A stretch of DNA of 64,000 nucleotides from Sphingomonas sp. URHD0057 (GTDB lineage: Bacteria > Pseudomonadota > Alphaproteobacteria > Sphingomonadales > Sphingomonadaceae): positions 301,501-365,500 of the forward strand of contig NZ_JIAU01000005.1 of NCBI RefSeq assembly GCF_000620665.1, in the 5' to 3' direction. Within the stretch, counting starts at the first letter, position 1; each line of letters opens with the position of its first letter. The notes below the pieces were generated by a model that did not search any database, was not told the origin of the DNA, and worked only from the letters and a program-made list of their open reading frames with translations. Both the position numbers and the translations under genes were made by a program. Shown piece after piece: positions 41,255-50,638 of this stretch.

Positions 41255-43954
41255 GTGCGTCTTCTCCCGCTCCCAGCCCTCCACGCAACCCATGCCGGCA
41301 TCTGGTTGGCGAGCGGCGATGGCGAGGTGCGTGAGGCGAGCCGGGGCGAGGCGATCGCGCGTGCCGCCGAGACGCCGCACATCCTGTTGAACGCACCGCT
41401 GGTTGGACAGCGGCTCGGCTATCCCGAATTGTCGGGGCTCGACCTGCTCGAGCTGTTCGCCTTCCTTCACCCGGCACGATTCGCCGTCCCGACCGCGGCC
41501 GGGCTCAGCCGTGTGCTGGGTCTCGAGCCGCCGTCGAGCGAGGCCGAGGCGGCGGCGGCGTTGCGAACCACAGCGGAGCGCTTGCTCGCGGTGCTTGCCG
41601 ATTCGGAGTGGCGCGAGCGCGAGGGGGCGTGGATCAGCAATGTCACGCTGCATCGGCTCGGCTGGGGATGGTCGCCGCTGATCGGCGCCCGGCTCGAGCG
41701 GCCCAGCCAGGGCGAGCGGATGCTGTTTTCGCGACTGAAGCAGTGGGAGGAGGCGGGCGAGCGGCCGCTCCCGCGCCCGGTCCGGGTCGATCCAGGCGAA
41801 GCCTCGCGCCGGCTCGACCAGCTGACCGGCCGCGCCGAGCCGCGCGAAGGTCAACGCGCGATGGCCGAAGCGGCGACCTCGGTGTTCGCTCCAAAGCGCG
41901 CGAAGGACGTCCCCAATTTGCTCCTTGCGGAGGCGGGCACGGGCATCGGCAAGACGCTCGCCTATCTCGCGCCTGCTTCGCTGTGGGCCGAGGGGTCGGG
42001 CGGAACGGTGTGGGTGTCGACCTTCACCAAGGCGCTTCAGCGCCAGCTCGATGATGAGGGTCCCAAGCTGTTCGCCGACGCGCAGGAGCGTGCTCGCCGG
42101 ATCGTCGTGCGCAAGGGCCGGGAGAATTATCTCTGCCTGCTCAACCTCGAGGATGCGCTTCAGGACGCGTTCGCCGGGCGCGCCGCGATCCTCGCGCATC
42201 TGGTCGGCCGGTGGGCGGCCTATTCCAAGGATGGCGACATGGTCGGCGGCGACCTGCCGGGCTGGCTGCCGAGCCTGTTCCGCCGCGCCGGCGCCGCCGC
42301 GCTCACCGACCGCCGCGGCGAATGCGTTTATGCCGGCTGCCCGCATTATCGCCGCTGCTTCATCGAGCGCGCCGAACACGCCAGCCGCGAGGCCGACATC
42401 GTCATCGCCAACCACGCCTTGGTGATGGTCAATGCCGCGCGCGGCCGCGAGGACGCGCCGGGCCGGATCCTGTTCGACGAGGGCCATCATTTGTTCGATG
42501 CCGCCGATTCGACCTTCTCCATCACCTTCGGCGGGCAGGAGGTGATCGAATTGCGCCGCTGGATCGTCGGGCCGGAGGGCCGGTCCCGCGGGCGGCGCCG
42601 CGGGCTCGCCGCCCGACTCATGGATGTCGCCTCTTACGACGAGGAGGGCGGCCGAGCGCTCGAGGCGGCGATCGAAGCGGCGCGCGGCCTCGTCTCCGAC
42701 GGTTGGCTGCAGCGACTAGTCGAAGGGTCCCCGTTCGGCCCGATCGAAGCCTTGCTGAGCGAGGTGCGCGGCATGGTTTATGCACGCGCCAAGGCGCAGG
42801 AAGCGGGCTACGGGCTGGAGACCGAACTGGCCGACCCCGACGGGGCGTTGGTGTCCGCGGCCGTGGCCGCGAGCGAATCCCTCGACCAGCTGCAAAAGCC
42901 GCTCGCCGCTCTGGCGCGGCGGCTTGATGCCGTGCTGGAGGCTGCTCCCGACTGGCTCGACAGCCAGGCGCGGGCACGGGTCGAGGGCGCAATCCGTGGG
43001 CTGGCGTGGCGGCGAGAGACGCTTGCGGCGTGGATCGCCTTGCTCGGCCGTATCGGCGGCGAGGCAGATCCCGAGTTCGTGGACTGGCTCGCAGTCGAAC
43101 GGATCGACGGGCGCGAGTATGACGTCGCCATCCACCGGCACTGCCTCGACCCAACCAAGCCGCTCGCCGAGCAGGTGTTCAGGCAAGCCGATGGCGTGCT
43201 GGTTACCTCGGCGACGCTGCGCGGCGGCGAGGACTGGCCGGCGGCCGAGGCGCGGACCGGCGCCGCGCATGTCGCCGGCCCGGTCGAGCACTTCGAAGCC
43301 GACAGCCCGTTCGATTACGCCGGCTGCTCCGAGGTGCTGATCGTCACCGACGTGAAGGCGGGCGACATCGCCACGCTGTCCGGCGCCTATGCGCGGCTGA
43401 TCGAGGCGGCGCGAGGCGGCACGCTAGGGCTGTTCACGGCGGTCCAGCGCCTGAAGGCCGTCCACGCGCGAATCGCCGACCGGCTGGCACGGGGCGGGCA
43501 CCCGCTGCTCGCCCAGCATGTCGACCCGATCGACGCCGGGACGCTGGTCGACATCTTTCGCGACGACCCGCGCGCGTCCCTGCTCGGCACCGACGCGCTG
43601 CGCGACGGAGTCGACGTGCCGGGCGAGTCGCTGCGGCTGGTGGTGATGGAACGCGTTCCCTGGCCGCGCCCGACGGTACTCCACGCGGCGCGGCGCATGG
43701 CGGGCGGCGGCAGCGCCTATGACGACCGCGTCGTCCGCGCCCGCCTGGCCCAGGGGTTCGGGCGGTTGATCCGGCGCGAGGGCGACCAGGGCCTGTTCGT
43801 CATCTTGTCGGCGGCGATGCCGTCGCGCCTGCTGTCGGCATTTCCGCCCGGCGTCACCGTGCGCCGCGTGCCGCTGGACATTGCGATCCAGCGAGTCGAA
43901 GAAAGGCTCGCCCAGACGGTGCAGCCCGCCGGGCAAATGGAGGGGGTGGAATGA
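41255..43954 (+). CDS. DinG/XPD-family ATP-dependent DNA helicase
   Basis: Superfamily 2 helicase of 899 residues with an N-terminal extension of about 190 residues not seen in E. coli DinG. Walker A AGTGIGKT (about 228-235), DEGH box (about 407-410), and cysteines between them (C-L near 292 and CVYAGCPHYRRC near 357-368) that match the [4Fe-4S] cluster of XPD/DinG enzymes. The C-terminal motor has DALRDGVDVPG and QGFGRLIRREGDQG (motif VI). It should unwind DNA 5' to 3' in repair or R-loop removal. GTG start; the stop overlaps sixA-like by ATGA. Confidence 0.88.
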   Translation: MRLLPLPALHATHAGIWLASGDGEVREASRGEAIARAAETPHILLNAPLVGQRLGYPELSGLDLLELFAFLHPARFAVPTAAGLSRVLGLEPPSSEAEAAAALRTTAERLLAVLADSEWREREGAWISNVTLHRLGWGWSPLIGARLERPSQGERMLFSRLKQWEEAGERPLPRPVRVDPGEASRRLDQLTGRAEPREGQRAMAEAATSVFAPKRAKDVPNLLLAEAGTGIGKTLAYLAPASLWAEGSGGTVWVSTFTKALQRQLDDEGPKLFADAQERARRIVVRKGRENYLCLLNLEDALQDAFAGRAAILAHLVGRWAAYSKDGDMVGGDLPGWLPSLFRRAGAAALTDRRGECVYAGCPHYRRCFIERAEHASREADIVIANHALVMVNAARGREDAPGRILFDEGHHLFDAADSTFSITFGGQEVIELRRWIVGPEGRSRGRRRGLAARLMDVASYDEEGGRALEAAIEAARGLVSDGWLQRLVEGSPFGPIEALLSEVRGMVYARAKAQEAGYGLETELADPDGALVSAAVAASESLDQLQKPLAALARRLDAVLEAAPDWLDSQARARVEGAIRGLAWRRETLAAWIALLGRIGGEADPEFVDWLAVERIDGREYDVAIHRHCLDPTKPLAEQVFRQADGVLVTSATLRGGEDWPAAEARTGAAHVAGPVEHFEADSPFDYAGCSEVLIVTDVKAGDIATLSGAYARLIEAARGGTLGLFTAVQRLKAVHARIADRLARGGHPLLAQHVDPIDAGTLVDIFRDDPRASLLGTDALRDGVDVPGESLRLVVMERVPWPRPTVLHAARRMAGGGSAYDDRVVRARLAQGFGRLIRREGDQGLFVILSAAMPSRLLSAFPPGVTVRRVPLDIAIQRVEERLAQTVQPAGQMEGVE

Positions 43955-44469
43955 AGCGGCTGACGGTCCTCAGGCATGCCAAGTCGAGCTGGAAGGATCG
44001 CGGGATCGACGATTTCGATCGCCCGCTCAACGGGCGCGGACGCAAGGCCGCCCGGCGGGTGGGGCTCGAGATGAAGGACCGCGGGCTACGCTTCGATATC
44101 GTGCTCGCAAGCCCGGCTGCCCGGGTCCGGGAGACCCTCGAAGGCGTGCAGGAAAATTGTCCGCTGAACGTCCCGATTCGGATTGAGCCGCGCATCTACA
44201 TGGCGCGCGTTGCCGAGCTGCTCGAGCTTCTCGCAACCATCCCCGACGAGGTGAGCAGCGCCCTGCTGGTCGGGCATAATACCTCGGCGGAGCGGCTGGT
44301 CGCGAAGTTGTCGGCCGATGACGACGGCGGCTTGCGGAGGCGGGTCGAGGAGAAGTTTCCGACCGCGGCGCTGGCCGCGATCGAGCTCCCGGTCGAGAGC
44401 TGGGCCGATCTTCAGCCGGAGAATGGGCGAATCGTCGAGCTGATCTACCCGGCGGATCTGGCCGATTAG
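43951..44469 (+). CDS. sixA: SixA-type histidine phosphatase
   Basis: Histidine phosphatase of 172 residues. The catalytic RH motif is LRHAKSSW (R8, H9), with the partner arginine in ASPAARVRETL and the second histidine in LLVGHNTSAERL. SixA removes phosphate from phosphohistidine in histidine-phosphotransfer domains; relatives act on small phosphoesters. The ATG overlaps the stop of the helicase gene (ATGA), so the two are cotranslated. Its stop overlaps the convergent MerR gene by four bases. Confidence 0.82.
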   Translation: MKRLTVLRHAKSSWKDRGIDDFDRPLNGRGRKAARRVGLEMKDRGLRFDIVLASPAARVRETLEGVQENCPLNVPIRIEPRIYMARVAELLELLATIPDEVSSALLVGHNTSAERLVAKLSADDDGGLRRRVEEKFPTAALAAIELPVESWADLQPENGRIVELIYPADLAD

Positions 44470-44852
44470 GTGTCCAGCGCCGCCGCGAGCCGGTCGCGCA
44501 GGGTGATCAAGCGAAAGACGTCGACCGACTGGCCCTCGTCAGGCGCCTCATTGGTCGGGTGCGCAGTCTCGCGCGCGGCATGGGCGACCTCGACCGCTTG
44601 CGCTTCCTTGTCGCGCAGCACCTTCTGCACGCCGCGAACGGTATAGCCTTCCTGATCGAGCAGGCGGTGGATGCGTCGCGCAAGCTCGACGTCGGCGGGC
44701 CGGTAATAGCGCCGGTTCCCCGCGCGCTGCATCGGGCGGAGCTGCGAAAAGCGCGTTTCCCAGTAGCGCAGGATGTGCTGGGCGACGCCCAATTCCTGCG
44801 ACAATTCGCCAATCGTCTTTAGAGCGCCCGGGTCTTTTTCTCCGGTCGCCAC
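44466..44852 (-). CDS. MerR-family transcriptional regulator
   Basis: Protein of 128 residues with an N-terminal MerR winged helix (about 13-82, TIGELSQELGVAQHILRYWETRF...RYYRPADVELARRIHRLL) and a short, partly disordered C-terminus without effector-binding cysteines. This type follows ihfA in many alphaproteobacteria; its target is unknown. GTG start at 44852. It is the last gene of the rpmF-plsX-fabH-ihfA block, seven bases after ihfA. Confidence 0.88.
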   Translation of the reverse strand: MATGEKDPGALKTIGELSQELGVAQHILRYWETRFSQLRPMQRAGNRRYYRPADVELARRIHRLLDQEGYTVRGVQKVLRDKEAQAVEVAHAARETAHPTNEAPDEGQSVDVFRLITLRDRLAAALDT

Positions 44853-44859
44853 CCGTCGT

Positions 44860-45195
44860 TCAGCCCTTCGCGATCCGGTCGCGCATGATCTGGCTGGCGC
44901 GGAAGGTCATCACCCGGCGCGGCGCGATCGGCACTTCGACGCCGGTTTTGGGGTTGCGGCCGATGCGCTGCCCCTTGTCGCGCAGAATGAAGGTGCCGAA
45001 GCCCGAGACCTTCACATTCTTGCCCTCGGAGAGGGCGTTGCACATGTGATGGAGGACGCGCTCGACGAGGCCGGCCGATTCGGCCCGCGACAGTCCGAGC
45101 TTGCGGTGAACGACATCCGCCAGGTCAGCGCGCGTCAAAGTCCCGTTGGCATCAGAGTCTTTATTGTTCAGGCGCGCGATCCCGAGATCCGCCAT
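44860..45195 (-). CDS. ihfA: Integration host factor alpha subunit
   Basis: DNA-bending HU/IHF-family protein of 111 residues. Core [30 protein letters not shown], the beta-arm region [18 protein letters not shown] and C-terminal VMTFRAS match IHF alpha. It pairs with IHF beta (not in the window). The predicted ATG at 45195 gives an N-terminal extension of about 17 residues before the usual first residues; it has GGGAG at suitable spacing, while no start lies closer to the core. A 107-base AT-rich gap separates it from fabH and may hold its own promoter. Confidence 0.93.
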   Translation of the reverse strand: MADLGIARLNNKDSDANGTLTRADLADVVHRKLGLSRAESAGLVERVLHHMCNALSEGKNVKVSGFGTFILRDKGQRIGRNPKTGVEVPIAPRRVMTFRASQIMRDRIAKG

Positions 45196-45302
45196 CGAAT
45201 ATTCTCCCGCAGCGCCGGCGCCCCCCGGCATTTCAATTACAGTTTCGTAACGTTTTTTAGTCCTGTCGGCAATTCGACATTTTCACGAATATCCGAGATT
45301 TT

Positions 45303-46262
45303 TCAATACCTGAGCGCAGCCGCTCCCCACGTAAAGCCACCGCCCATCGCTTCCAGGACGACGATATCGTTGCGCTTTATTCGCCCATCCTTCACCGCGG
45401 TGTCGAGCGCAAGAGGGACGGATGCCGCGGACGTATTGGCATGTTCGCCAACCGTCACCACGACTTTCTCGGGGGGAAGGCCGAGCTTCTTCGCGGTCGC
45501 ATCGAGGATTCGCGCATTCGCCTGATGGGGTACGACCCAATCGACCTCGGCGGTGGTCAGGCCCGCTTCCGCCAGCACTTCGTTGAGCACCCCGGCGAGG
45601 TTGACCACCGCGTGGCGGAACACCTCGCGGCCCTTCATCCTGAGCTTGCCGACGGTGCCCGTCGTCGACGGGCCGCCATCGACGAACAATAAGTCGTTGT
45701 GGCGGCCGTCGGCGTGGAGCTTGGTGGCGAGGATTCCGCGCTCGCCCTCCTCCGAACTCAGCACCAGCGCGCCCGCGCCGTCGCCGAACAGGACGCAGGT
45801 CGCGCGGTCTTCCCAGTCGAGGATGCGGCTGAACGTCTCCGCGCCGATGACCAGTGCCCGGGTCGCGTTGCCGGAGCGCAGCATCGAATCGGCGACCGCC
45901 AGCGCATAGAGGAAGCCGGTGCATACGGCGTGCACGTCGAAAGCGATGCAATCGTCGATCCCGAGCGCCGCCTGGACCTTGGTCGCCGACGACGGGAAGG
46001 TCTGGTCAGGGGTGGCGGTGGCGAGCACGATGAGGTCGATGTCGGTGGCCTGGAGCCCGGCATGCTCGAGCGCGCGGCGAGCGGCGTCGGTGGCGAGGGT
46101 GGCAGTGGTCTCCCCCTCCGCCGCGACGTAGCGGCTGCGGATCCCGGTGCGCTCGACGATCCACTGGTCGGTGGTGTCGACGGTCTGGGCCAGCTCTTCG
46201 TTGCTGACGCGGCGGCTGGGCAGCGCGCTGCCGACGCCGGCGATGACCGATCGGCGAGTCAT
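45303..46262 (-). CDS. fabH: Beta-ketoacyl-ACP synthase III
   Basis: Condensing enzyme of 319 residues that starts fatty acid synthesis by joining an acyl-CoA primer to malonyl-ACP. The full catalytic triad is present: C114 (AVCTGF), H246 (PHQAN) and N276 (GEHANTS). The C-terminal [13 protein letters not shown] is typical. Its ATG overlaps the stop of plsX (ATGA, 46259-46262), so it is cotranslated with the phospholipid-synthesis gene plsX. Confidence 0.97.
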   Translation of the reverse strand: MTRRSVIAGVGSALPSRRVSNEELAQTVDTTDQWIVERTGIRSRYVAAEGETTATLATDAARRALEHAGLQATDIDLIVLATATPDQTFPSSATKVQAALGIDDCIAFDVHAVCTGFLYALAVADSMLRSGNATRALVIGAETFSRILDWEDRATCVLFGDGAGALVLSSEEGERGILATKLHADGRHNDLLFVDGGPSTTGTVGKLRMKGREVFRHAVVNLAGVLNEVLAEAGLTTAEVDWVVPHQANARILDATAKKLGLPPEKVVVTVGEHANTSAASVPLALDTAVKDGRIKRNDIVVLEAMGGGFTWGAAALRY

Positions 46263-47305
46263 TGGGCGGCCTCATTGAAGGCGTGCGCGCGGAAATTGTC
46301 GAGATCCTCGCCGATCTTGCGCGTGATGTCGTTCAGAACCATCCGGGCGGCGACGCCGATCGCGTTGGCGACGCCCTTGGGAGTCGCGCTGCCGTGGCTT
46401 TTCACGACCAGGCCGTTGAGCCCGAGGAAAACCGCGCCGTTATGATTGTTGGGGTCGAGATGGTGCTTGAGCAGGTTGAGCGCCGGGCGCGACAGGGCAA
46501 AGCCAGCCTTCGAGCGCAGCGAGCTCTTGAAGGCGCGGCGCAGCAGGTCGGTCACGAAGCGCGCCGTGCCTTCCGCGGTCTTCAGCGCGATATTGCCGGA
46601 AAAGCCGTCGGTGACGACCACGTCGACGTGGCCACGCGACAATTGGTCGCCCTCGGTGAAGCCGTCGAAGCGGAACGGCAGATAGTCCGCCTCGCGCAGC
46701 AGGCCTGCAGCCTCCTTGAGCTCGTCGGTGCCCTTGAGCTCTTCAGTCCCGATGTTGAGCAGCTTGACCCGCGGCTTGGCGATGCTCAGCCCGGTGCGGG
46801 CGTAGGCCGCGCCCATCACCGCGAACTGGACGAGGTTCTGTGCGTCGCACTCCGTGTTCGCACCGAGGTCGAGCATGACCATATCGGTTTCGCCGAGCGT
46901 CGGTAGCAAGGCGGCGAGCGCCGGGCGGTCGATCCCCGGCATGGTCCTCAGCGCAAGCTTCGCCATCGCCATCATCGCGCCGGTGTTGCCCCCGGACAAA
47001 GCGGCATCCGCCTGATTTTCCTTCACCGCGTTGATCGCCATACCCATCGATGTCGTGCGCGCACGGCGGATCGCCTGGGTCGGCTTCTCGCTGGCCGCGA
47101 TCTCTTCCGGCGAATGGACGACGATCACGCCGGTTTGGAGGTTGCCGTGGTGCTGCAACTCATCCCCGACGCGCCGCTCGTCGCCAAAGACGATAAACTG
47201 GAGCGTCGGGTCGCGGCGGCGCGCACGCGACGCTCCGGCGAGCATCGCGGCCGGGCCGCCGTCGCCTCCCATTGCGTCGATTGCGATGCGCGGGCCCCCG
47301 GCCAT
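46259..47305 (-). CDS. plsX: Phosphate acyltransferase PlsX
   Basis: Enzyme of 348 residues that makes acyl-phosphate from acyl-ACP, the first step of the PlsX-PlsY route to phosphatidic acid. Landmarks are the N-terminal [42 protein letters not shown] and [15 protein letters not shown]. Cytoplasmic, membrane-associated. It lies 18 bases after rpmF and overlaps fabH, the widely conserved arrangement. Confidence 0.97.
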   Translation of the reverse strand: MAGGPRIAIDAMGGDGGPAAMLAGASRARRRDPTLQFIVFGDERRVGDELQHHGNLQTGVIVVHSPEEIAASEKPTQAIRRARTTSMGMAINAVKENQADAALSGGNTGAMMAMAKLALRTMPGIDRPALAALLPTLGETDMVMLDLGANTECDAQNLVQFAVMGAAYARTGLSIAKPRVKLLNIGTEELKGTDELKEAAGLLREADYLPFRFDGFTEGDQLSRGHVDVVVTDGFSGNIALKTAEGTARFVTDLLRRAFKSSLRSKAGFALSRPALNLLKHHLDPNNHNGAVFLGLNGLVVKSHGSATPKGVANAIGVAARMVLNDITRKIGEDLDNFRAHAFNEAAQ

Positions 47306-47323
47306 CTCGAGGCCGTCCGCTGC

Positions 47324-47503
47324 TTAGGCCTCGGTCGGGACGATTTCGCGGCCGTTATAATGGCCACACGCCGCGCACAGGTTGTGCGGCAGCTTCAATT
47401 CGCCGCAATTCGGACATTCCTGGAATTTCGTCGGGGTCAGCGCATGATGGCTGCGGCGCATGTTGCGCTTCGACGGCGAGGTTTTTCTCTTGGGGACAGC
47501 CAT
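47324..47503 (-). CDS. rpmF: 50S ribosomal protein L32
   Basis: Short ribosomal protein of 59 residues. It starts [20 protein letters not shown] and carries the zinc-type CxxC pairs C30/C33 (CPNC) and C43/C46 (CAAC), ending [10 protein letters not shown]. The cysteine-containing (C+) form indicates zinc binding. It leads the rpmF-plsX-fabH operon; a candidate promoter lies about 100 bases upstream. Confidence 0.97.
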   Translation of the reverse strand: MAVPKRKTSPSKRNMRRSHHALTPTKFQECPNCGELKLPHNLCAACGHYNGREIVPTEA

Positions 47504-47603
47504 TGCGGCACACCTTTGAAATCAATAAAAATTGCGACGATCTGCGCCATGTCCCGGCGGGGCTGACCCCGCGGCGGCGGCCGGATCGTCGCGAACCGCC
47601 GCT

Positions 47604-47631
47604 CCTATAGCGGTTGTGCCCGAGGTTGCAA
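47604..47631 (-). promoter_or_regulatory. Candidate promoter for rpmF-plsX-fabH
   Basis: On the minus strand TTGCAA (47631-47626) and TATAGG (47609-47604) are separated by 16 bases, about 100 bases before the rpmF ATG. The leader between them and rpmF is GC-rich at first and AT-rich near the gene. Pattern match only. Confidence 0.4.
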
Positions 47632-47632
47632 G

Positions 47633-48310
47633 TCAGACGGCGGCCAAAACCCTGTCGCCGACGAACGGATTGGTCCGGCGTTCGTGGCCGAAGGTCGACA
47701 TCGGGCCGTGGCCGGGGACGAACGCCGTTTCGTCGCCCATTGGCCACAATCGGGTGATGATGGAGCGGATCAGCTGCTGCTGGTTGCCGCGCGGGAAGTC
47801 CCACCGACCCATCGACCCCTGGAACAGCACGTCGCCGACCAATGCGAGCTTCGATTCCGGGTGGTGGAAGACGACATGGCCCGGCGTGTGGCCCGGGCAA
47901 TGGGCGACATCGAGCGTCAGCTCGCCGACCGTCACCTGGTCGCCATCGACCAGCCAGCGCGAGGGAGTGAACGGTCGCCCGTTGATGCCGTAGCGCATGC
48001 CATCCTCGTGGAGCTGGGCGATCCAGAACAGATCGTCCTCGTGCGGTCCTTCGATCGGAACCCCGAGCTCCTCGGCGAAGATGCCGGCCGAGCCGCAATG
48101 GTCGATGTGGCCATGGGTGAGGAGGATCTTCTCGATTGTCACCCCAGCCTGCTGGGCGGCGGCCTTGAGCCGCGGCAAGTCGCCGCCGGGATCGACGAAC
48201 GCCGCCCGCATCGTCGCGGTGCACCACAGGAGCGAACAATTCTGCTGCAACGGCGTCACCGGGATGATCGCCGCTCGCAAAGGAGGATCCTTGAGCGGCG
48301 GCTCGTTCAT
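47633..48310 (-). CDS. Metallo-beta-lactamase-fold hydrolase (glyoxalase II-like)
   Basis: Protein of 225 residues. The metal motif THGHIDHCG gives H66, H68, D70 and H71; further ligands are in CPGHTPGHV and LVGDVLFQGSMGR, and the last histidine is in VPGHGPMSTFGHE. The pattern is that of YcbL/hydroxyacylglutathione-hydrolase-like proteins that cleave thioesters in the cytoplasm. The ATG overlaps the stop of the upstream dipeptidase (ATGA), so the two are coupled. Confidence 0.87.
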   Translation of the reverse strand: MNEPPLKDPPLRAAIIPVTPLQQNCSLLWCTATMRAAFVDPGGDLPRLKAAAQQAGVTIEKILLTHGHIDHCGSAGIFAEELGVPIEGPHEDDLFWIAQLHEDGMRYGINGRPFTPSRWLVDGDQVTVGELTLDVAHCPGHTPGHVVFHHPESKLALVGDVLFQGSMGRWDFPRGNQQQLIRSIITRLWPMGDETAFVPGHGPMSTFGHERRTNPFVGDRVLAAV

Positions 48311-49566
48311 TTGGCGGGTTCGAGCGTGGCCATCGATGGCGGTTCGTCCTTCATCGAGGCAGCGACCGCCTCCGCCTGGCGCATCGCGCGAAGGACGTTG
48401 CCGCCGGCGAGCTTGGCGAGGTTGGCGTCCGACCAGCCGCGGCGGATCAGCTCGGCGAACAGCAAGGGATAGCCGCTGACGCTGTTCATGCCCGCGGGCG
48501 CTTCGTCATATGGAATGCCATCGAGATCGCCGCCAATCCCGACATGATCGTAACCGGCGACCTGGGCGATGTGATCGACATGATCGGCGAGCTGAGCGAC
48601 GGTGACGACCGGCGCCGGATGGGCCTGAACCCACGCCTTCAGCGCGTCTTCGCGTTCCTTGGGCTGGCCGAGCATCGCCAGCTTGAGGCGCTCTTCCTCG
48701 GTCGACTTGGCGACATTCCAGGCTTGAAACTCATCGGAGACGTAGCCGGCGTAGAAATTGGCCATCACCACCCCGCCGTTGGCGGGCAGCAGGCGAAGGA
48801 CGTCGTCGGGGACATTGCGCGGGTGGTGATCGATCGCGAACGCGCCGCTGTGCGAGAAGATCACCGGGGCGCGGCTGATCTTGATCGCTGCGCGCATGGT
48901 GTCGGCGCTGACGTGGCTGAGGTCGACCAGCATGCCGATGCGGTTCATTTCATGAACCACGGCTTCCCCAAAGGCATTGAGCCCGTGATATTTGGGGTCG
49001 TCGTTGGCGCTGTCGGCGAACTCGTTGTTCTTGAAATGCGCGAGCGTCATGTAGCGCGCGCCAAGATCGTAGAACTGGCGCAGTGCGGGCATGCTGCCGC
49101 CGATCTGATGGCCGCCCTCGATCCCGATCAGCGAGGCAACGCGCCCGGTCTTGTGGATGCGCACGATATCGTCCGCGGTGCCGGCGAGGGCGAGGTCGCC
49201 CGGATATGCTTTGACCAGGCGCTTGACGACGTCGATCTGCTGGATCGTATCGCGGATGGCTTCATCGCCGTGGATGTCGGCGTCGATAAAGACCGACCAG
49301 AATTGCGCGCCGACATCTCCTTCGTGGAGCCGCGCCATGTCCGTCATCAGTGGGGTCGGTCGCTTGTCCGTGCCGCTGGCGAGACCTTCGACGCTCGACT
49401 TGTAGTAATCGCCGAGCTGGCCGGGCAAGTCGTTGTGACCGTCGATCAACGGCGTCGCTTTGAGGATGCGATCGATCCGGGCGCGAACCTTGGGATCGAT
49501 CTGCTGAGCGGACGCAGGGACGGCGATGGCGGCGAGCGTCGCCGCGAACAGGATGGCTGTCTTCAT
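48307..49566 (-). CDS. Exported membrane dipeptidase (M19), canonical metal site
   Basis: Zinc dipeptidase of 419 residues with a signal peptide (1-20, ...AVPASAQ). All expected ligands are present: H44 and D46 (DGHNDLP), the bridging Glu in GIEGGH, histidines in DLSHVS and FSHSGA, and the substrate aspartate in GIGGDLDG. M19 enzymes split dipeptides, including those with a C-terminal D-residue, and related acyl amino acids. It provides a good in-window comparison with the altered homolog at 15448-16578. The ATG at 49566 is preferred because the signal peptide begins there. Confidence 0.92.
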   Translation of the reverse strand: MKTAILFAATLAAIAVPASAQQIDPKVRARIDRILKATPLIDGHNDLPGQLGDYYKSSVEGLASGTDKRPTPLMTDMARLHEGDVGAQFWSVFIDADIHGDEAIRDTIQQIDVVKRLVKAYPGDLALAGTADDIVRIHKTGRVASLIGIEGGHQIGGSMPALRQFYDLGARYMTLAHFKNNEFADSANDDPKYHGLNAFGEAVVHEMNRIGMLVDLSHVSADTMRAAIKISRAPVIFSHSGAFAIDHHPRNVPDDVLRLLPANGGVVMANFYAGYVSDEFQAWNVAKSTEEERLKLAMLGQPKEREDALKAWVQAHPAPVVTVAQLADHVDHIAQVAGYDHVGIGGDLDGIPYDEAPAGMNSVSGYPLLFAELIRRGWSDANLAKLAGGNVLRAMRQAEAVAASMKDEPPSMATLEPAK

Positions 49567-49632
49567 GCACGGGGGTGTAGGAACAGCCGCAGCACTGCGC
49601 AATCGTACTTGCCCTTTGTCGCCGCCCCGACA

Positions 49633-49878
49633 ATGAAGAGACCGATGACAGACCTCGAGGAAGTGATGCGGTTCGATCCCGAAGAGGGGATCGCCGATCT
49701 CGACATGCATCTCGACCGTCTCAAGACTTCGGCGGAAAACCAGGGCTTCAAGTTCGACCGCCACGCTGCGCGCAACGAGCTGCAGGCGGCGACCTTCGGC
49801 AAGCGCCACCCGGCGATCGCGCGGCTGCTGCTGTCGCCGACCGGGGCGATGGCGATCGAGATCCGGCGGGCCGATTAG
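49633..49878 (+). CDS. Small hypothetical protein
   Basis: Unrecognised protein of 81 residues (MKRPMTDLEEVMRFDPEEG...), acidic N-terminus, helical middle (DMHLDRLKTSAENQGF) and a hydrophobic end. No signal or membrane segment. It is divergent from the dipeptidase gene and its stop overlaps pdeM on the other strand by four bases. The codon choice is like its neighbours, so it is probably real, but I assign no function. A second in-frame ATG lies five codons downstream. Confidence 0.6.
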   Translation: MKRPMTDLEEVMRFDPEEGIADLDMHLDRLKTSAENQGFKFDRHAARNELQAATFGKRHPAIARLLLSPTGAMAIEIRRAD

Positions 49879-50537
49879 GCGGCGAGGGGGAAACGGAGCA
49901 GCCGGTCGGAGACTGGCACCAGCGCCGCAGCGTTGCTTCCCACCGAACGCAGGATTTCAGGATGGTGCGCGTCGAGGCCGCCGGTCAGCGCTCCGAAGGC
50001 GGGGAAGATTACTTTGGTCGGCGACACCACGAAGCAGCGGCGCGACACCTGCCGGCCGCGCAGGTGAACGCGGAGCTTGGGGTGATAATGGCCCGACATT
50101 TCGGGTCGGGGATCGCTGCGCACGGCTTCGTGGCGCAGGATAATGCCGGCGAGCTCGACTTCCTTCGCGATGCGCCCGCCGCAATGGTCGGCAATGCCGG
50201 GATCGTGGTTGCCGACGATCCACGTCCAGTCGAGCTTCGCCGTCAACGTCGTCAGTAGGTCGCGGGCATTCGCCGGCAGGCGGTCGCAGCCGAAGGAATC
50301 GTGGAAGCTGTCGCCGAGACAAAACAGGCGGGCGGCGCCGGTCTGCTCGACGGCATCCCCGATCGCAGTCAGGGTCGCGTGCGAATCATAGGGCGGAAGG
50401 AACTGGCCGAGCCGCGCGAACCAGCTCGCCTTTTCGAGGTGCAGGTCGGCAACCAGCAGCGCGCTTTGCTCGGGCCAGAACAGGGCCCCGCCGGGGGTCG
50501 CGAAGAATGTTTCGCCTGCGAACGAAAAGGGAACCAT
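49875..50537 (-). CDS. pdeM: Ligase-associated DNA damage response endonuclease PdeM
   Basis: Calcineurin-type phosphoesterase of 220 residues. Metal motifs: DLHLEK (D31, H33), LGDSFHD (D76), GNHDP (N110, H111) and GHYHPK (H150, H152). The pattern is that of PdeM, which in other bacteria is encoded with an ATP-dependent DNA ligase, a Lhr-type helicase and an exonuclease in a repair set. None of these partners is next to it here. The stop overlaps the small plus-strand gene. Confidence 0.85.
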   Translation of the reverse strand: MVPFSFAGETFFATPGGALFWPEQSALLVADLHLEKASWFARLGQFLPPYDSHATLTAIGDAVEQTGAARLFCLGDSFHDSFGCDRLPANARDLLTTLTAKLDWTWIVGNHDPGIADHCGGRIAKEVELAGIILRHEAVRSDPRPEMSGHYHPKLRVHLRGRQVSRRCFVVSPTKVIFPAFGALTGGLDAHHPEILRSVGSNAAALVPVSDRLLRFPLAA

Positions 50538-50543
50538 GAGTCA

Positions 50544-50624
50544 GTCATTGCGAGGAGCGAAGCGACGAAGCAATCCAGATTCTGAAGCGAGGCTACTGGA
50601 TTGCTTCGCTACGCTCGCAATGAC
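50544..50624. repeat. Palindromic intergenic repeat between pdeM and rpoZ
   Basis: An imperfect inverted repeat with long arms: GTCATTGCGAGGAGCGAAGC...CAATCCAG (50544-50578) and CTGGATTGC...CGCTCGCAATGAC (50596-50624). It would fold into a hairpin of about 28 pairs with small bulges. It resembles dispersed REP-like elements found in many proteobacterial genomes. It sits between pdeM start and rpoZ stop and may also stabilise or end the rpoZ transcript. Confidence 0.85.
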
Positions 50625-50638
50625 GAGTGTTTTGGCGC

